Assembly (NCBI RefSeq): GCF_004136555.1
Contig: NZ_NOIT01000008.1
Span: 1 to 64,000 of the forward strand
Length of the DNA stretch: 64,000 nt
Direction: 5' to 3'
From: Kocuria carniphila
Lineage (GTDB): Bacteria > Actinomycetota > Actinomycetes > Actinomycetales > Micrococcaceae
The position numbers and the translations under genes were made by a program. Under the pieces are notes generated by a model. It was given only the letters and a program-made list of their open reading frames with translations. It searched no databases and was not told the DNA's origin. Below, in pieces: positions 1-9,308 of this stretch; position 1 is the first letter of the stretch, and every line of letters begins with the position of its first letter.

Positions 1-268
1 CGCCGCGTGAGCTACGCGGACATTTCACCTGAGGCAAGCACGAACACCATCCGGACATCTTGACATGAGGCAAGACGTCCGCCCACGGCCCGGCTCGCCA
101 GCCGGTGGGCTTCGTCCGTTCGCGGTGGATCGGCTGTCTCAGCAAGATCCCGTAGCTACATTTCCCTGTCCCAATGGTGTGCCCGTGTGGGCATGCCACG
201 GCACGCCCTGTTTTCCGAAGGGCGCTCGCCAGGAGTCTCACAACGTCGTGTCTCAACAGCGAGGAAAT
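1..268 (+). other. Leader region upstream of the peptide ABC operon
   Basis: No gene is supported here. The reading frame of the downstream substrate-binding protein stays open back to base 65, but the added residues look like neither a signal peptide nor a domain, while the Tat signal begins after base 269. A purine-rich GAGG at 261-264 precedes the ATG at 269. The region presumably holds the operon promoter; no convincing -35/-10 pair was found. A short GGCATGCC palindrome lies near 192. Confidence 0.4.
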
Positions 269-1906
269 ATGAGCGCAGAACCCTATCCACATCACTCTCC
301 GGACCACGCCGGAGGGGTGCGCAACGAGCGTCGCTCGGCTGCGCGGCGTCGGGCATTGTCACGACGCGGTTTCCTGGGCGTGGGCGCGACGGCCGCGGTG
401 TTCGCGCTGGCTGGTTGCGGAAGTAACACGGAGCAGGCCTTCTCGGGTACTGCGGCTACCGGAGAGCCGGAGCCCGGTGGCATTTTGCGAGTTGGACTCG
501 CAGGTGGTGGTGCCGCGGATGTCGTGGATGCGCACGTGCCTGTGACCACTCCGGACGGCGGTCGTGTGATCAACCTCTATGACCGGCTCTACGAGTTCGA
601 CCAGGACTACGAACCGGTGCCGGCGCTCGCGGTCAGCGCCGAACCCGTAGACGATGGGCGGGCCTGGGTCTTCAAACTGCGCGACGATGTCACCTTCCAC
701 GACGGCCGCCCGATGACTGCAGCGGACGTCGTGTTCTCCTACGACCGAGTAACAGATCCTGACAACCCCAAATCGGGTGCGTCCGGTCTGGCGAGTCTGG
801 AAAAAACCGTGGCCGTGGACGATCACACGGTTCGGTTCGAGTTGTCCGAACCGGATGCCGCGTTCATTTACTCGACGGCGGAGTACGCGGTGGGCATCGT
901 GCCCCCGGACTACGATCCCGCACATCCGATCGGTACCGGACCGTTCACCCTGGGACAGTTCGAACCCGGTCAGATCACGGTGCTCAAGAAGAACCCGAAC
1001 TACTGGGGCGGCGCACCGATCTTGGATGAAGTTCACATGATGAACTTCAACGACGAGGACGCGATGGTCAACGCTCTGCTGTCCTCCCAAGTTGATGCGG
1101 TCGGCCAGCTGCCCATGGCGCTCGTGGACGTGGTGGGAACCGACCCGCGCATCTTCACCGAGATGTCCGAAACCGGCGGTTGGTTGCCGTTCACGATGCG
1201 CGTGGACGTGGAGCCGTTCGATGACCCCCGGGTGCGCGAGGCGTTCAAGCTCGTGGTCGACCGTGAGCAGATGGTGGAGCAGGTCTTCTCCGGACACGGC
1301 ACGGTGGGCAACGACATGTACGCACCGTTCGACCCCGGCACACCTGAATTGCCGCAGCGCACTCGTGACATCGAAAAGGCCAAACAACTGTTGGCCGATG
1401 CCGGCTACGCGGACGGGCTGGACGTAGAACTGGTCACCGCGCCCATCCAAGCCGGAGCCGTAGAGTCCGCGCAGGTCTTCGCAGAGCAGGCCTCGGAAGC
1501 CGGCATCAACGTGAGCCTGCGCCGCGTGGACACCACCACGTTCTTCGGCGATGGCTACTTGCAGTACCCGTTTGCTCAGGATTTCTGGTTGACACGAAAC
1601 TTCTTGCCCCAGACGGCCAACGGCACGCTACCGGGATCTCCATTCAACGAGACCCATTGGGCGGAGCCTGAATTCATCGAGCTCTACAACAAAGCGCGCG
1701 CCACGCTGGACGACGACGAACGCAACGAACTGATCGGTCAATTGCAGAAAATACTCCACGACGCCGGCGGCTACATCGTGTGGGGATTCTTCAACCAGGC
1801 CGATGCCTATCAGAACTATGTGGGGGGAACCATGACCTACCGCACGGGTATGCCGGTGAGCGGTTTCCAGTTCCGGCATCTGTGGATTGCACAGGAAAGC
1901 GAGTAA
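269..1906 (+). CDS. ABC transporter substrate-binding lipoprotein, peptide/nickel type (SBP family 5)
   Basis: Extracytoplasmic solute receptor of a dipeptide/oligopeptide-type ABC importer, about 545 residues. The N-terminus has a twin-arginine motif (SRRGFLG, about residues 32-38), a hydrophobic stretch, and a lipobox LAGC with the acylated cysteine at residue 50, so it is probably a Tat-exported lipoprotein on the outer membrane face. The mature part follows the SBP_bac_5 pattern: an early region of the type NLYDRLYEFD, then DVTFHDGRPMTAADVVFSYDR, then YWGGAPILDEV. The ATG at 269 is chosen because GAGG stands just before it and the signal sequence starts after it; an in-frame ATG at 65 would add 68 unrelated residues. 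It leads a four-gene importer operon; the next gene starts 3 bases after its stop. The substrate cannot be read from sequence; peptides are the family default. Confidence 0.9.
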   Translation: MSAEPYPHHSPDHAGGVRNERRSAARRRALSRRGFLGVGATAAVFALAGCGSNTEQAFSGTAATGEPEPGGILRVGLAGGGAADVVDAHVPVTTPDGGRVINLYDRLYEFDQDYEPVPALAVSAEPVDDGRAWVFKLRDDVTFHDGRPMTAADVVFSYDRVTDPDNPKSGASGLASLEKTVAVDDHTVRFELSEPDAAFIYSTAEYAVGIVPPDYDPAHPIGTGPFTLGQFEPGQITVLKKNPNYWGGAPILDEVHMMNFNDEDAMVNALLSSQVDAVGQLPMALVDVVGTDPRIFTEMSETGGWLPFTMRVDVEPFDDPRVREAFKLVVDREQMVEQVFSGHGTVGNDMYAPFDPGTPELPQRTRDIEKAKQLLADAGYADGLDVELVTAPIQAGAVESAQVFAEQASEAGINVSLRRVDTTTFFGDGYLQYPFAQDFWLTRNFLPQTANGTLPGSPFNETHWAEPEFIELYNKARATLDDDERNELIGQLQKILHDAGGYIVWGFFNQADAYQNYVGGTMTYRTGMPVSGFQFRHLWIAQESE

Positions 1907-1909
1907 CCC

Positions 1910-2866
1910 GTGGGAAAAATGATTCTCAAACGCCTGGGCATCTCGGTCTTCGTGCTGCTGGCGGTTTCCGTGGTGGTGTTCGTCTTCACCCTCCTGTTGC
2001 CCGGTGACCCGGCGCAGGCAATCCTCGGTCAGCAGGCTACGCCGGAACGCCTCGCGGCACTGCGTGAACAGCTGAACCTGAATGACCCGTGGTACGAGCG
2101 CTATTTCACGTGGCTGGGTGGACTACTGGTTGGAGACCTGGGTACCTCGGCGGCAACCGGCGGTTCGGTCAACGAGCTGCTGGGGCAGAAGGTTTCTGCA
2201 TCCGTACTGCTCATGATCATTGCCGCGGTCATCTCCATCCCCGTAGGCATCCTGCTCGGCACCTGGTCGGCCATGCGCCGCGGTCGCACGACCGACCACA
2301 CCCTGACCGGCATCTCGCTGGTGTTGGCGGCGTTGCCCGAGTTCGTGATCGGTATTGCCCTGACCACGCTGCTGTCCACCACGGTGTTCCAGCTTTTGCC
2401 CTCCGTGACCATGGCGGCGCCGGGAACGCGCGTGTGGGATTACCCGTTGCAGCTGGTGCTTCCCACCCTGACTCTGGTGCTCGTGGTGGTTCCGTACATG
2501 ATTCGCATGACCCGAACCACCATGCTGGACGTGCTCGATTCCGGCTACGTGGAGATGGCCCGACTCAAGGGTGTCCCCGAACGCCAAGTGATCATGAAAC
2601 ACGCGCTGCCTCACGCGATCGGACCGGTCGCGCAGGTCGTGGCCATGCAGTTGGCCTGGTTGGCCGGCGGCATTGTGGTGGTCGAGTTCCTCTTCCGCTA
2701 TCCCGGTCTGGGCCAGGCCATGGTGGACGCGGTGCAGATCCGTGACGTTCAGGTGGTTCAAGCACTGTCCATGATCATTGCCGCGTTCTACGTGGTCGTG
2801 AACCTCATTGCTGATGTGATCGGCATCCTGGCCAATCCCAAGCTGCGGACGGAGTCCTCCAAATGA
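1910..2866 (+). CDS. ABC transporter permease, DppB/OppB type
   Basis: First membrane subunit of the peptide-type importer, 318 residues. It begins with the DppB-type N-terminus (ILKRLGISVFVLLAVSVVVF as first membrane segment), followed by LLPGDPAQAILGQQATPERL, and shows about six membrane segments. The EAA loop that contacts the ATPase is near the C-terminal third (about residues 215-235, MARLKGVPERQVIMKHALPH). The start is GTG, 3 bases after the stop of the binding protein; a nearby in-frame ATG three codons later is possible. It overlaps the next permease by 4 bases, indicating translational coupling. Confidence 0.92.
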   Translation: MGKMILKRLGISVFVLLAVSVVVFVFTLLLPGDPAQAILGQQATPERLAALREQLNLNDPWYERYFTWLGGLLVGDLGTSAATGGSVNELLGQKVSASVLLMIIAAVISIPVGILLGTWSAMRRGRTTDHTLTGISLVLAALPEFVIGIALTTLLSTTVFQLLPSVTMAAPGTRVWDYPLQLVLPTLTLVLVVVPYMIRMTRTTMLDVLDSGYVEMARLKGVPERQVIMKHALPHAIGPVAQVVAMQLAWLAGGIVVVEFLFRYPGLGQAMVDAVQIRDVQVVQALSMIIAAFYVVVNLIADVIGILANPKLRTESSK

Positions 2867-3804
2867 GCGCGCAGAACCATCAACCGGTGACACCGGAAAC
2901 TCCGGTCACCCAGCCCGCAGCAAGTTTTGAACCTGCGGAGTCCCGCGGGGACGCCCGTCCTGTTTCCTTCTTCCGCCGGTTCCTGTCCCAACCCGAGGCC
3001 AAGTTCGGCCTGGTGCTGACCGGCCTGGTGTTGTTGGTGGCCATCGCGGGTCCGTTCGTGGTTCCCGCGTGGACCGGTTACGGTCCTACCTCGTACGCGG
3101 GCAAACCGTTCCAGTACGACATCTTCGGCACGGACAATCTGGGCCGTGACGTACTCTCCCGGTTCCTTGAGGGCGGCTGGCGACTGCTGCTGTACTCGGC
3201 CCTGGCCACAGTGTTGGGCGTTGGGCTCGGCACCGTTCTCGGCATGCTCGCGGCGTTCCGCGGCGGCTGGATGGACTCGGCCATTATGCGCACCGGTGAC
3301 GTGCTGCTGGCCATCCCGCAGCTGGTCTTCGCAATGCTCGCCATTACCGTGCTGGGCCCGCAGGGCTGGGTGCTCGTGGTGGTCATCGGCATCACCCACG
3401 CACCGCGCGTGGCCCGCGTGATTCGCTCGGCCACCTCCGGTGTGGTCGCGGAGGACTACGTACTGGCCTCGCAAATGTACGCCGTGCCCCAGTGGAAGAT
3501 TCTGGGCCGGGACGTGGTCCCCAACATCATGGGCCCTCTCATGGTGGAGATGGGCTTGCGCATGACGTATTCGATCGGCGCCGTCGCCTCGCTGTCGTTC
3601 CTGGGATTGGGCATGCAGCCGCCCACCGCGGACTGGGGCCTGATGATCAACGAGAACCGCATTGCGCTTTCGCTCCAGCCATGGGGCGTGATCCTGCCGG
3701 TGATCGCGATCGCCATTCTTACCGTGGGCACCAACCTCATTGCCGACGCCGTGTCCGGCGCCTCAGCGGGCCGCACCACCGGTTCCGCGCGAAAGGACAA
3801 GTAA
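2863..3804 (+). CDS. ABC transporter permease, DppC/OppC type
   Basis: Second membrane subunit of the importer, 313 residues. A cytoplasmic N-terminal tail of about 45 residues precedes the OppC-type domain (FFRRFLSQPEAKFGLVLTGL), then the conserved GTDNLGRDVLSR motif, five more membrane segments, and the EAA loop around EDYVLASQMYAVPQWKILGR. The ATG overlaps the stop of the upstream permease (ATGA). It is followed directly by the ATPase gene with no spacer. Confidence 0.92.
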   Translation: MSAQNHQPVTPETPVTQPAASFEPAESRGDARPVSFFRRFLSQPEAKFGLVLTGLVLLVAIAGPFVVPAWTGYGPTSYAGKPFQYDIFGTDNLGRDVLSRFLEGGWRLLLYSALATVLGVGLGTVLGMLAAFRGGWMDSAIMRTGDVLLAIPQLVFAMLAITVLGPQGWVLVVVIGITHAPRVARVIRSATSGVVAEDYVLASQMYAVPQWKILGRDVVPNIMGPLMVEMGLRMTYSIGAVASLSFLGLGMQPPTADWGLMINENRIALSLQPWGVILPVIAIAILTVGTNLIADAVSGASAGRTTGSARKDK

Positions 3805-5736
3805 ATGGTCAGCACAACTACCGTTCCCAAGGCCACGGTGGCCACGGCCATTTCCGTGCGCGACCTGTCCCTGGGTGTTCAAGGCGGGGACCTGATCCTC
3901 AAGGACGTCGATTTCGACCTCACGCCCGGGCGCATTCTGGCCCTGGTGGGTGAGTCCGGTTCTGGTAAGACCACTGCCGCGCTGGCATGCATGAACCATT
4001 TGCGCACCGGATTGGAACTGCGCGGTGGCTCCGTCCAGTTGCACGAAGGTGCGTCGCGGTTCTTCAACCAGAACATGGACCTGCTGACGCTGTCTGAGAA
4101 GCAGGTGCGTAAGCTGCGCGGCGGCACCATTGCGTACGTTCCTCAGGATCCCGCGCTCTCGCTCAATGGTGCGTTGCGCGTGGGGGAGCAGATCCACGAG
4201 GTGCTGTGCATCCACGAGTTCGGACGCAATGGTAGGGAACGCGAGGCTCGCGTGGCCGAGGTGCTCGAAGAAGTGGGCCTGCCCAGCACCAAGAAGTACC
4301 AGCGGCGCTACCCGCACCAACTTTCGGGCGGTCAGCAGCAACGCATCGGCATTGCGATGGCCTTCGCGTGCCGCCCCGCCGTGATCATCCTGGATGAGCC
4401 GACCACCGGTTTGGACGTGGCCACCCAGGACCTGGTCCTCAAGACCGTGTACCAGTTGACTACCAAGCACGATGTCGCCGGCCTCTACATCACTCACGAC
4501 CTCGCCGTGGTCGCCCAGGTCGCCAACGACGTGGCGGTCATGCTCCGCGGCGAGATAGTGGAACGCGGTCCCGCCGAGAAGGTTCTTTACGATCCTGATC
4601 ACGACTACACCAAGACACTTCTGGCCGCGGTGCCCGACCTCCAGGGTGAACGCGCCATGGGCGGCGGGCCTGCGGTGAGCCCCAGTGCCAAGGTACGTGC
4701 GCCCTGGGACAACAGCCATGACGACGACGTCCCGGTCGCCAATAGCGGTCAGGTCGCAGATAGCGCGCGCGGCGCGAACGATGGCCGGGACAACGCTCGC
4801 GGTGTCGGCCAGCACGACGCCGCCCAGTCGGCTCACGGAGCATCCTCCGGTGCCACCGCGGTCGCGGCCGAACCCGCGCGATCTGACGAGGCATCGCGCG
4901 GTGGTGAGCGGGCGGCGTCGTCAACCGGCGATACGGCCCAGGTACATGACCGAGCGGCGTCGCCGACCGAAACGAAACCTGCCAATGAACCGTTGGTCGC
5001 CGTACGCGACCTGCGGCTGGCGTACGGACCGGCGGTGATTCTGGACGGCATCAATCTGGACCTGGTCGAGGGCCAGACCACCATGCTCTTGGGTGAATCC
5101 GGTTCGGGTAAGACCACGCTGTCGCGCAGCATTGCCGGCCTCAACGCCGCGTACACGGGCGAGGTGCTGCTGGAAGGCAACGTGCTCGCGAACGGAACGC
5201 GCAAGCGCAGCAACGAGGACCGCCGCCGGATTCAGTACATTTTCCAGTCGCCGTTCTCATCGCTGAACCCGCGTCGCAGCATTGGTGACTCGCTCGAAGT
5301 GCCGCTGGAAATGAGCGGCGGAATGTCCCGGAAGCAGCGGCGCGCCGCCGTGGCCGACGCGCTGGATGCGGTGCGGCTGGGGCGCAGCTACATCAACCGC
5401 AGGCCCGGTGAACTCTCCGGTGGTGAGCGGCAACGTGCGGCGGTGGCGCGAGCGCTGGTGAATGCGCCCTCGGTGCTGGTGTGTGATGAGATCACCTCCG
5501 CGCTGGACGTGTCCGTGCAGGCCTCGGTGATCGAGCTGCTGCGCGATCTGCAGCGCGAACGCGGGCTGGCCATGCTGTTCGTGACCCACAACATCGCGCT
5601 TGCGCGGCACGTGTCCCATAAACTCGCGGTGTTGGAGAAGGGTCGACTGGTTGATTACGGGCCCACGGACCACGTGCTGCGTAACCCGCAGCATGGCTAC
5701 ACCAAGTCGCTGTTGAAGCACGTACCCACGCTGTAG
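3805..5736 (+). CDS. Fused double ATPase of the peptide ABC importer (DppD-DppF fusion)
   Basis: Energises the importer by ATP hydrolysis; 643 residues holding both nucleotide-binding domains that many bacteria encode as separate DppD and DppF. Domain 1 (about 10-275) has Walker A GESGSGKTT, signature LSGGQQQRIGIA, Walker B VIILDEP and the H-loop ITHDLA. Domain 2 (about 395-640) has GESGSGKTT, LSGGERQRAAVA, VLVCDEI and VTHNIA. Between them lies a linker of about 120 residues rich in Ala, Ser, Asp, Gly and Arg, apparently disordered. In domain 2 the Walker B reads DEI rather than DEP. The ATG directly follows the TAA of the permease gene. The usual C-terminal oligopeptide-binding extensions (HPYT-like) read DHDYTKTLL and QHGYTKSLL here. 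Confidence 0.93.
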   Translation: MVSTTTVPKATVATAISVRDLSLGVQGGDLILKDVDFDLTPGRILALVGESGSGKTTAALACMNHLRTGLELRGGSVQLHEGASRFFNQNMDLLTLSEKQVRKLRGGTIAYVPQDPALSLNGALRVGEQIHEVLCIHEFGRNGREREARVAEVLEEVGLPSTKKYQRRYPHQLSGGQQQRIGIAMAFACRPAVIILDEPTTGLDVATQDLVLKTVYQLTTKHDVAGLYITHDLAVVAQVANDVAVMLRGEIVERGPAEKVLYDPDHDYTKTLLAAVPDLQGERAMGGGPAVSPSAKVRAPWDNSHDDDVPVANSGQVADSARGANDGRDNARGVGQHDAAQSAHGASSGATAVAAEPARSDEASRGGERAASSTGDTAQVHDRAASPTETKPANEPLVAVRDLRLAYGPAVILDGINLDLVEGQTTMLLGESGSGKTTLSRSIAGLNAAYTGEVLLEGNVLANGTRKRSNEDRRRIQYIFQSPFSSLNPRRSIGDSLEVPLEMSGGMSRKQRRAAVADALDAVRLGRSYINRRPGELSGGERQRAAVARALVNAPSVLVCDEITSALDVSVQASVIELLRDLQRERGLAMLFVTHNIALARHVSHKLAVLEKGRLVDYGPTDHVLRNPQHGYTKSLLKHVPTL

Positions 5737-5762
5737 CGCGAGGGGGAAGGAATCGTCACCGA

Positions 5763-6926
5763 ATGACCGCCGGAAGTGCACAGGAATTGATCGCCGAAAC
5801 CCATCTGCCCGGCACCACAGGGCGGGTGATCCGGGAGATCTTCGAGCAGCATTTGAGGCAAACGTGCGGCGGCATGTCGTTCAGCGTGTACCGCGACGGG
5901 GAGCCGCTGGTTCGTTTGCACGGCGGTTCGCAGGAGCGGCGTTCGTCTCCTGATGATCCGGCGGAGACGCCGTGGACCGACGAGACCCTGGCCGTCATGT
6001 TCTCCGGAACCAAGGGCATGGTGGCCACGCTGGCGGCCATGCTCGTGGACGATGGCGCCCTGGACGTGCACGCTCCCGTGGCCGAGTACTGGCCGGAGTT
6101 TGCCGCAGCGGGCAAGCAGAACGTGACCGTCGCGCAGGTGCTCAATCACACCGTGGGGCTGATCTACACGGACCCGGATCCTACGGACAGCTTCTACAGC
6201 CTGACCGCTCATTCCGAGATCCTGGCGCAGCAAAAGCCGGTGTGGGAGCCGGGTTCCAAGGTCGCCTATCACGCGGTGACGTTCGGATACCTGGTGGAGG
6301 CCATCATGCTGCGCATCACCGGCCAGCGGGCCGGACAGCTGCTGGGCGAACGAATCGTGAAACCCAACGATCTGGATCTGTACCTGGGACTGCCGGAAGC
6401 TCTGGAGCCGCGCGTGGCACCCGTGTTCCGCGCGCCCGGCTACGCGATCAGTACCTTCCTGAAGGACCCGGAACGGCGGGCCATCGTGGACCGGATGTAC
6501 GGCGATGCACTGATGGGGGAGGAGCTTCCCGCCAACTCGCCGGCATTCCACGCGGCGGGCTTGGCATCCGGCGGCGCGATCGGCGGGGCGGATTCGATTG
6601 CCCGCGCGTACTCGCTCGTGGAGTCCGGAGCGTTGGTATCCGCAGAGACCCGTCAACTGTTCACCCGGACGTGGTCCGAGGGGCTTGATGCGGTCAACGA
6701 CCGTCCTTTGCGCTTCGGTCTGGGCTACGAGCTGCAGGATCCCATCCACACCTACGGTCCCGTGGAGCGGGCTTACGGGCACTCCGGCGCGGGCGGTTGC
6801 CTGCACGGGGCGTGGCCGGACTACGGGATCGGGTTCTCGTTCCACACCAACGAGATGTTCGCGGAAAACGTGGACCGCCGCGCCAAGGACCTGTTGGGCG
6901 CACTGCGTAAAGCTTTGGAATCCTGA
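5763..6926 (+). CDS. Serine hydrolase of the beta-lactamase / class C esterase family
   Basis: Probable serine esterase or peptidase with a penicillin-binding-protein fold, 387 residues. The nucleophile motif S-x-x-K is SGTK at residues 81-84; the second-motif tyrosine is in VAYHAVTFGY (Tyr169), as in EstB-type esterases; the third motif corresponds to GHSGAGG near residue 340. No signal peptide is visible, so it is probably cytoplasmic and not a secreted beta-lactamase. It begins 26 bases after the transporter ATPase and points the same way, which may mean that it processes imported peptides or esters. Substrate unknown. Confidence 0.85.
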   Translation: MTAGSAQELIAETHLPGTTGRVIREIFEQHLRQTCGGMSFSVYRDGEPLVRLHGGSQERRSSPDDPAETPWTDETLAVMFSGTKGMVATLAAMLVDDGALDVHAPVAEYWPEFAAAGKQNVTVAQVLNHTVGLIYTDPDPTDSFYSLTAHSEILAQQKPVWEPGSKVAYHAVTFGYLVEAIMLRITGQRAGQLLGERIVKPNDLDLYLGLPEALEPRVAPVFRAPGYAISTFLKDPERRAIVDRMYGDALMGEELPANSPAFHAAGLASGGAIGGADSIARAYSLVESGALVSAETRQLFTRTWSEGLDAVNDRPLRFGLGYELQDPIHTYGPVERAYGHSGAGGCLHGAWPDYGIGFSFHTNEMFAENVDRRAKDLLGALRKALES

Positions 6927-6947
6927 ATTCTCCAAGCCCGGTCTCGA

Positions 6948-6961
6948 TAGGGTGGTGATCA
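6948..6961 (+). promoter_or_regulatory. Probable leaderless promoter -10 element
   Basis: TAGGGT at 6948-6953 stands 7 nt before the ATG at 6961. This spacing fits transcription starting at or next to the start codon, and no separate Shine-Dalgarno sequence is needed. It implies a start site inside the cluster. Confidence 0.45.
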
Positions 6962-8001
6962 TGACCACATCTCAGGAGAATTTTGTCCGGGCAGAAATCG
7001 TGGGCGGCACCGGAGTGCTCACGCTCACGCGCGAAAAGGCGCTCAACGCGCTGAGCCGTTCCATGTACCACCAGATCGCCGGAGCCCTTCAGGATTGGGC
7101 CAAGGACCCGGCCATCACGCAGGTGGTCATGCAGTCCACGCTCCCCAAGGCGCTGTGCGCCGGCGGTGACATCAAGGAAGTCCGCGAGGCAGCCCTGGAT
7201 GGCCGCTCGGACGAGGTGGAGGACACCTTCGGTACCGAGTACGCGATGGACAACCTGATCGCCGAATACCCCAAGCCGTACGTGGCCATGATGAACGGCA
7301 TTGTGATGGGCGGTGGCATGGGTATTTCCGTGCACGGCTCACACCGCATCGTGTCCGAAACCACCCTGATGGCCATGCCCGAAACCGCGATCGGCTTCTT
7401 CACGGACATCGGCGCGAGCCACTTCCTGCCGCGCGTCTCCCGCGAAACCGCCGGCGGCGCTCGCGAGACGTCGCTGGAATTCGGCCGGTACCTGGGCTTG
7501 TCCGGTGCCCGCTTCAACGGTGCGGACGCCATTGCCCTGGGCCTGGCCGACACTTACATTTCCTCGTCCGATGCCGAGGCTTTCGTGGAGCTGACCATTT
7601 CCGACGGTGTGGACGCCGCCGTTGCCAAGTTCGGTCAGGAACCGCCGGCTTCCGAGATCATCACCAAGTGGGACGAGGTTCAGGAGACCTACGGCGGCGA
7701 CTCGCTCGAGGCGATTGTCGAGCGCGCCGGCAGCGATCTGGACGGTATGAGCCCCACCTCGCTGGTTCGTGTCTTCGAGCTGCTCAATGCGGGAGCCAAG
7801 GACGATAGCGTCCGCTCCTGCCTGGAACGCGAACTCAGTATGGCCACGGTTGCCGCGCAGTCCAAGGAATTCTTGGAGGGCGTGCGCGCCATGGTGGTTG
7901 ACAAGGACAAGAAGCCGCAGTGGTCCCCGGCCACCGTGGCAGAGGTGGACGCGGAAGAAGTTCGCCGGGTCGTGGAGCGCAAGATCGAGCTGCCGTTCTG
8001 A
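6961..8001 (+). CDS. 3-hydroxyisobutyryl-CoA hydrolase-like protein (enoyl-CoA hydratase family)
   Basis: Crotonase-fold enzyme, 346 residues. The pattern matches the ECH_2 / 3-hydroxyisobutyryl-CoA hydrolase subgroup, which cleaves 3-hydroxyisobutyryl-CoA in valine breakdown: an oxyanion-hole loop ALCAGGDIKE (about residues 60-69), then GIVMGGGMGISVHGSHRI, and PETAIGFFTDIGASHFLPR. Length is typical for this subgroup and longer than simple enoyl-CoA hydratases. The ATG at 6961 is preferred because family similarity begins there and a TAGGGT element lies 7 nt upstream, although the frame is open from 6598. Hydrolase versus hydratase activity cannot be separated by eye with certainty. Confidence 0.85.
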   Translation: MTTSQENFVRAEIVGGTGVLTLTREKALNALSRSMYHQIAGALQDWAKDPAITQVVMQSTLPKALCAGGDIKEVREAALDGRSDEVEDTFGTEYAMDNLIAEYPKPYVAMMNGIVMGGGMGISVHGSHRIVSETTLMAMPETAIGFFTDIGASHFLPRVSRETAGGARETSLEFGRYLGLSGARFNGADAIALGLADTYISSSDAEAFVELTISDGVDAAVAKFGQEPPASEIITKWDEVQETYGGDSLEAIVERAGSDLDGMSPTSLVRVFELLNAGAKDDSVRSCLERELSMATVAAQSKEFLEGVRAMVVDKDKKPQWSPATVAEVDAEEVRRVVERKIELPF

Positions 8002-8033
8002 GCACCTCATCGTCTTCTTCGACTGAGCCGGAA

Positions 8034-8915
8034 GTGAGCATCCGAACCGAGCAGCTGCAGATTCCGGTCGTCGGGGATTCCTCGGTGACCGGGACGCTGT
8101 GGTTGCCTTTGGATGAGCCGTCCGCCGCGCTGACGATTCACCCGGCCACCGCCACCCCCGAGCGTTTCTACCGTGGTCTGGCGGAGTACTTTGCCGCTCG
8201 GGGCTACGCGGTGGTGACGTACGACTTCCGTGGCACTGGCCGCTCCGGCAAGCCCAAGGATCATCCCGAGCTGCGGATGCGCGACTGGATGGCCCAGGAT
8301 GTTCCGGCGGTGGCTTCGTGGGTTCGCTCGCGATTTGGAGACCTGCCCCAAGTGGCCATTGGTCACAGCGTGGGCGCCCATGCGCTCGCACTGGACTACG
8401 GCACCGAGGGCCTCGCCGGATTCGTGACCATCTCATCCCACGCCGGCGTCACCAGCACCGTGCGCGGCACCGCCGAACGACGCCGCGTAGCAGCCGTGCT
8501 CCACGTGGCCGGTCCGGTGCTGTGTCGAGTGTTCGGCTACATGCCGGGGCGTCGAGCCGGGCTGGGCGAAGACATGCCTTCCGGCGCCATGCTCGAGTGG
8601 GGGAAGTGGGCGCGGAAACCGCATTACTTCTTCGATGACCCATCGATGGATGCGGCCGCTCGTACCGCTCGGGTATCAGTTCCTGTGCTGGCCGTTGGTG
8701 CGTCCGACGACCCCTGGGCCACGCCGGAGCAGATCGAGGAAATCACCGACCGGCTCACTGGCACCACCGTGGAGCGCAGGACATTCACGCCGGGGGAGTT
8801 GGGCGTCTCCTCGCTGGGGCACCACGGTCTGGTGCGCCGCTCGACCGGGCGCAATGCGTGGCCCGCGTTGGAGAGGTGGCTGAGCGGCGTCGTTGAGCGC
8901 GGCGCGAGTATTTAG
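8034..8915 (+). CDS. Alpha/beta hydrolase (serine aminopeptidase S33-like)
   Basis: Cytoplasmic alpha/beta-hydrolase, about 293 residues. Visible elements: YDFRGTGRSG (about 63-72), nucleophile elbow GHSVGAH (Ser112), an acid in GASDDPW, and the catalytic histidine in LGHHGLVRR near the C-terminus. The start is uncertain: no ATG precedes the domain, and GTG at 8034 gives the most compact protein, while the frame remains open back into the upstream gene. Separated by about 30 bases from the hydrolase-like gene upstream and probably co-transcribed. Specific substrate unknown. Confidence 0.8.
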   Translation: MSIRTEQLQIPVVGDSSVTGTLWLPLDEPSAALTIHPATATPERFYRGLAEYFAARGYAVVTYDFRGTGRSGKPKDHPELRMRDWMAQDVPAVASWVRSRFGDLPQVAIGHSVGAHALALDYGTEGLAGFVTISSHAGVTSTVRGTAERRRVAAVLHVAGPVLCRVFGYMPGRRAGLGEDMPSGAMLEWGKWARKPHYFFDDPSMDAAARTARVSVPVLAVGASDDPWATPEQIEEITDRLTGTTVERRTFTPGELGVSSLGHHGLVRRSTGRNAWPALERWLSGVVERGASI

Positions 8916-8971
8916 CTCAGAGGCGGCAGTCTCTTAGACCCGGTTCGCGCCTCGATGGTCTCCTAGAATTC

Positions 8972-8993
8972 TGTGTAGAAAAATGTGTATATT
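8972..8993 (+). promoter_or_regulatory. Promoter/operator candidate of the toxin-antitoxin pair
   Basis: Two TGTGTA repeats begin at 8972 and 8984, 12 bp apart, so roughly on the same helix face. The second overlaps TATATT (8988-8993), a good -10 box placed 6 nt before the antitoxin ATG at 9000, which suggests a leaderless message. Antitoxins of this family commonly repress their own promoter; the repeats are candidate binding sites. Confidence 0.45.
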
Positions 8994-8999
8994 TGGGAC

Positions 9000-9308
9000 A
9001 TGAGTACTTTGTCGATTTCCGATGCGTCGCGTGCCGGCGTATCTGCTTTGGTGTCATCAGCTGAACAAGGCCACGACGTCGCTTTGGCGCGGCACGGGAG
9101 AGTTGTGGCAGAGGTGGTCTCTGCGGACGAGATGGACGAGCTTCGACGGGATCGGGATACTCTCCGCGATGCGGCGTTGGTCATGGCACGCTTCGCCACG
9201 GATTCAGGAGTTAGAACGGACCTGGATCAGGCTATGAAGGCTTTTGGCTTTACTCGCGAAGAACTCGAAGCAGAGCTAGCTGCTGAAATCGGTTCAACAC
9301 GGTCGTGA
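9000..9308 (+). CDS. Antitoxin, Phd/YefM family
   Basis: Likely labile antitoxin and autorepressor, 102 residues. The N-terminal half (LSISDASRAGVSALVSSAEQ, then HDVALARHGRVVAEVVSADE) is the Phd/YefM DNA-binding fold; the charged helical C-terminal half would neutralise the toxin. ATG at 9000 is chosen over an ATG at 8985 because the TATATT box lies at the right distance from it. Its stop overlaps the toxin start (GTGA, 4 bases), the usual coupled arrangement with the antitoxin first. The locus is visibly less GC-rich than its neighbours, consistent with acquisition. Confidence 0.85.
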   Translation: MSTLSISDASRAGVSALVSSAEQGHDVALARHGRVVAEVVSADEMDELRRDRDTLRDAALVMARFATDSGVRTDLDQAMKAFGFTREELEAELAAEIGSTRS

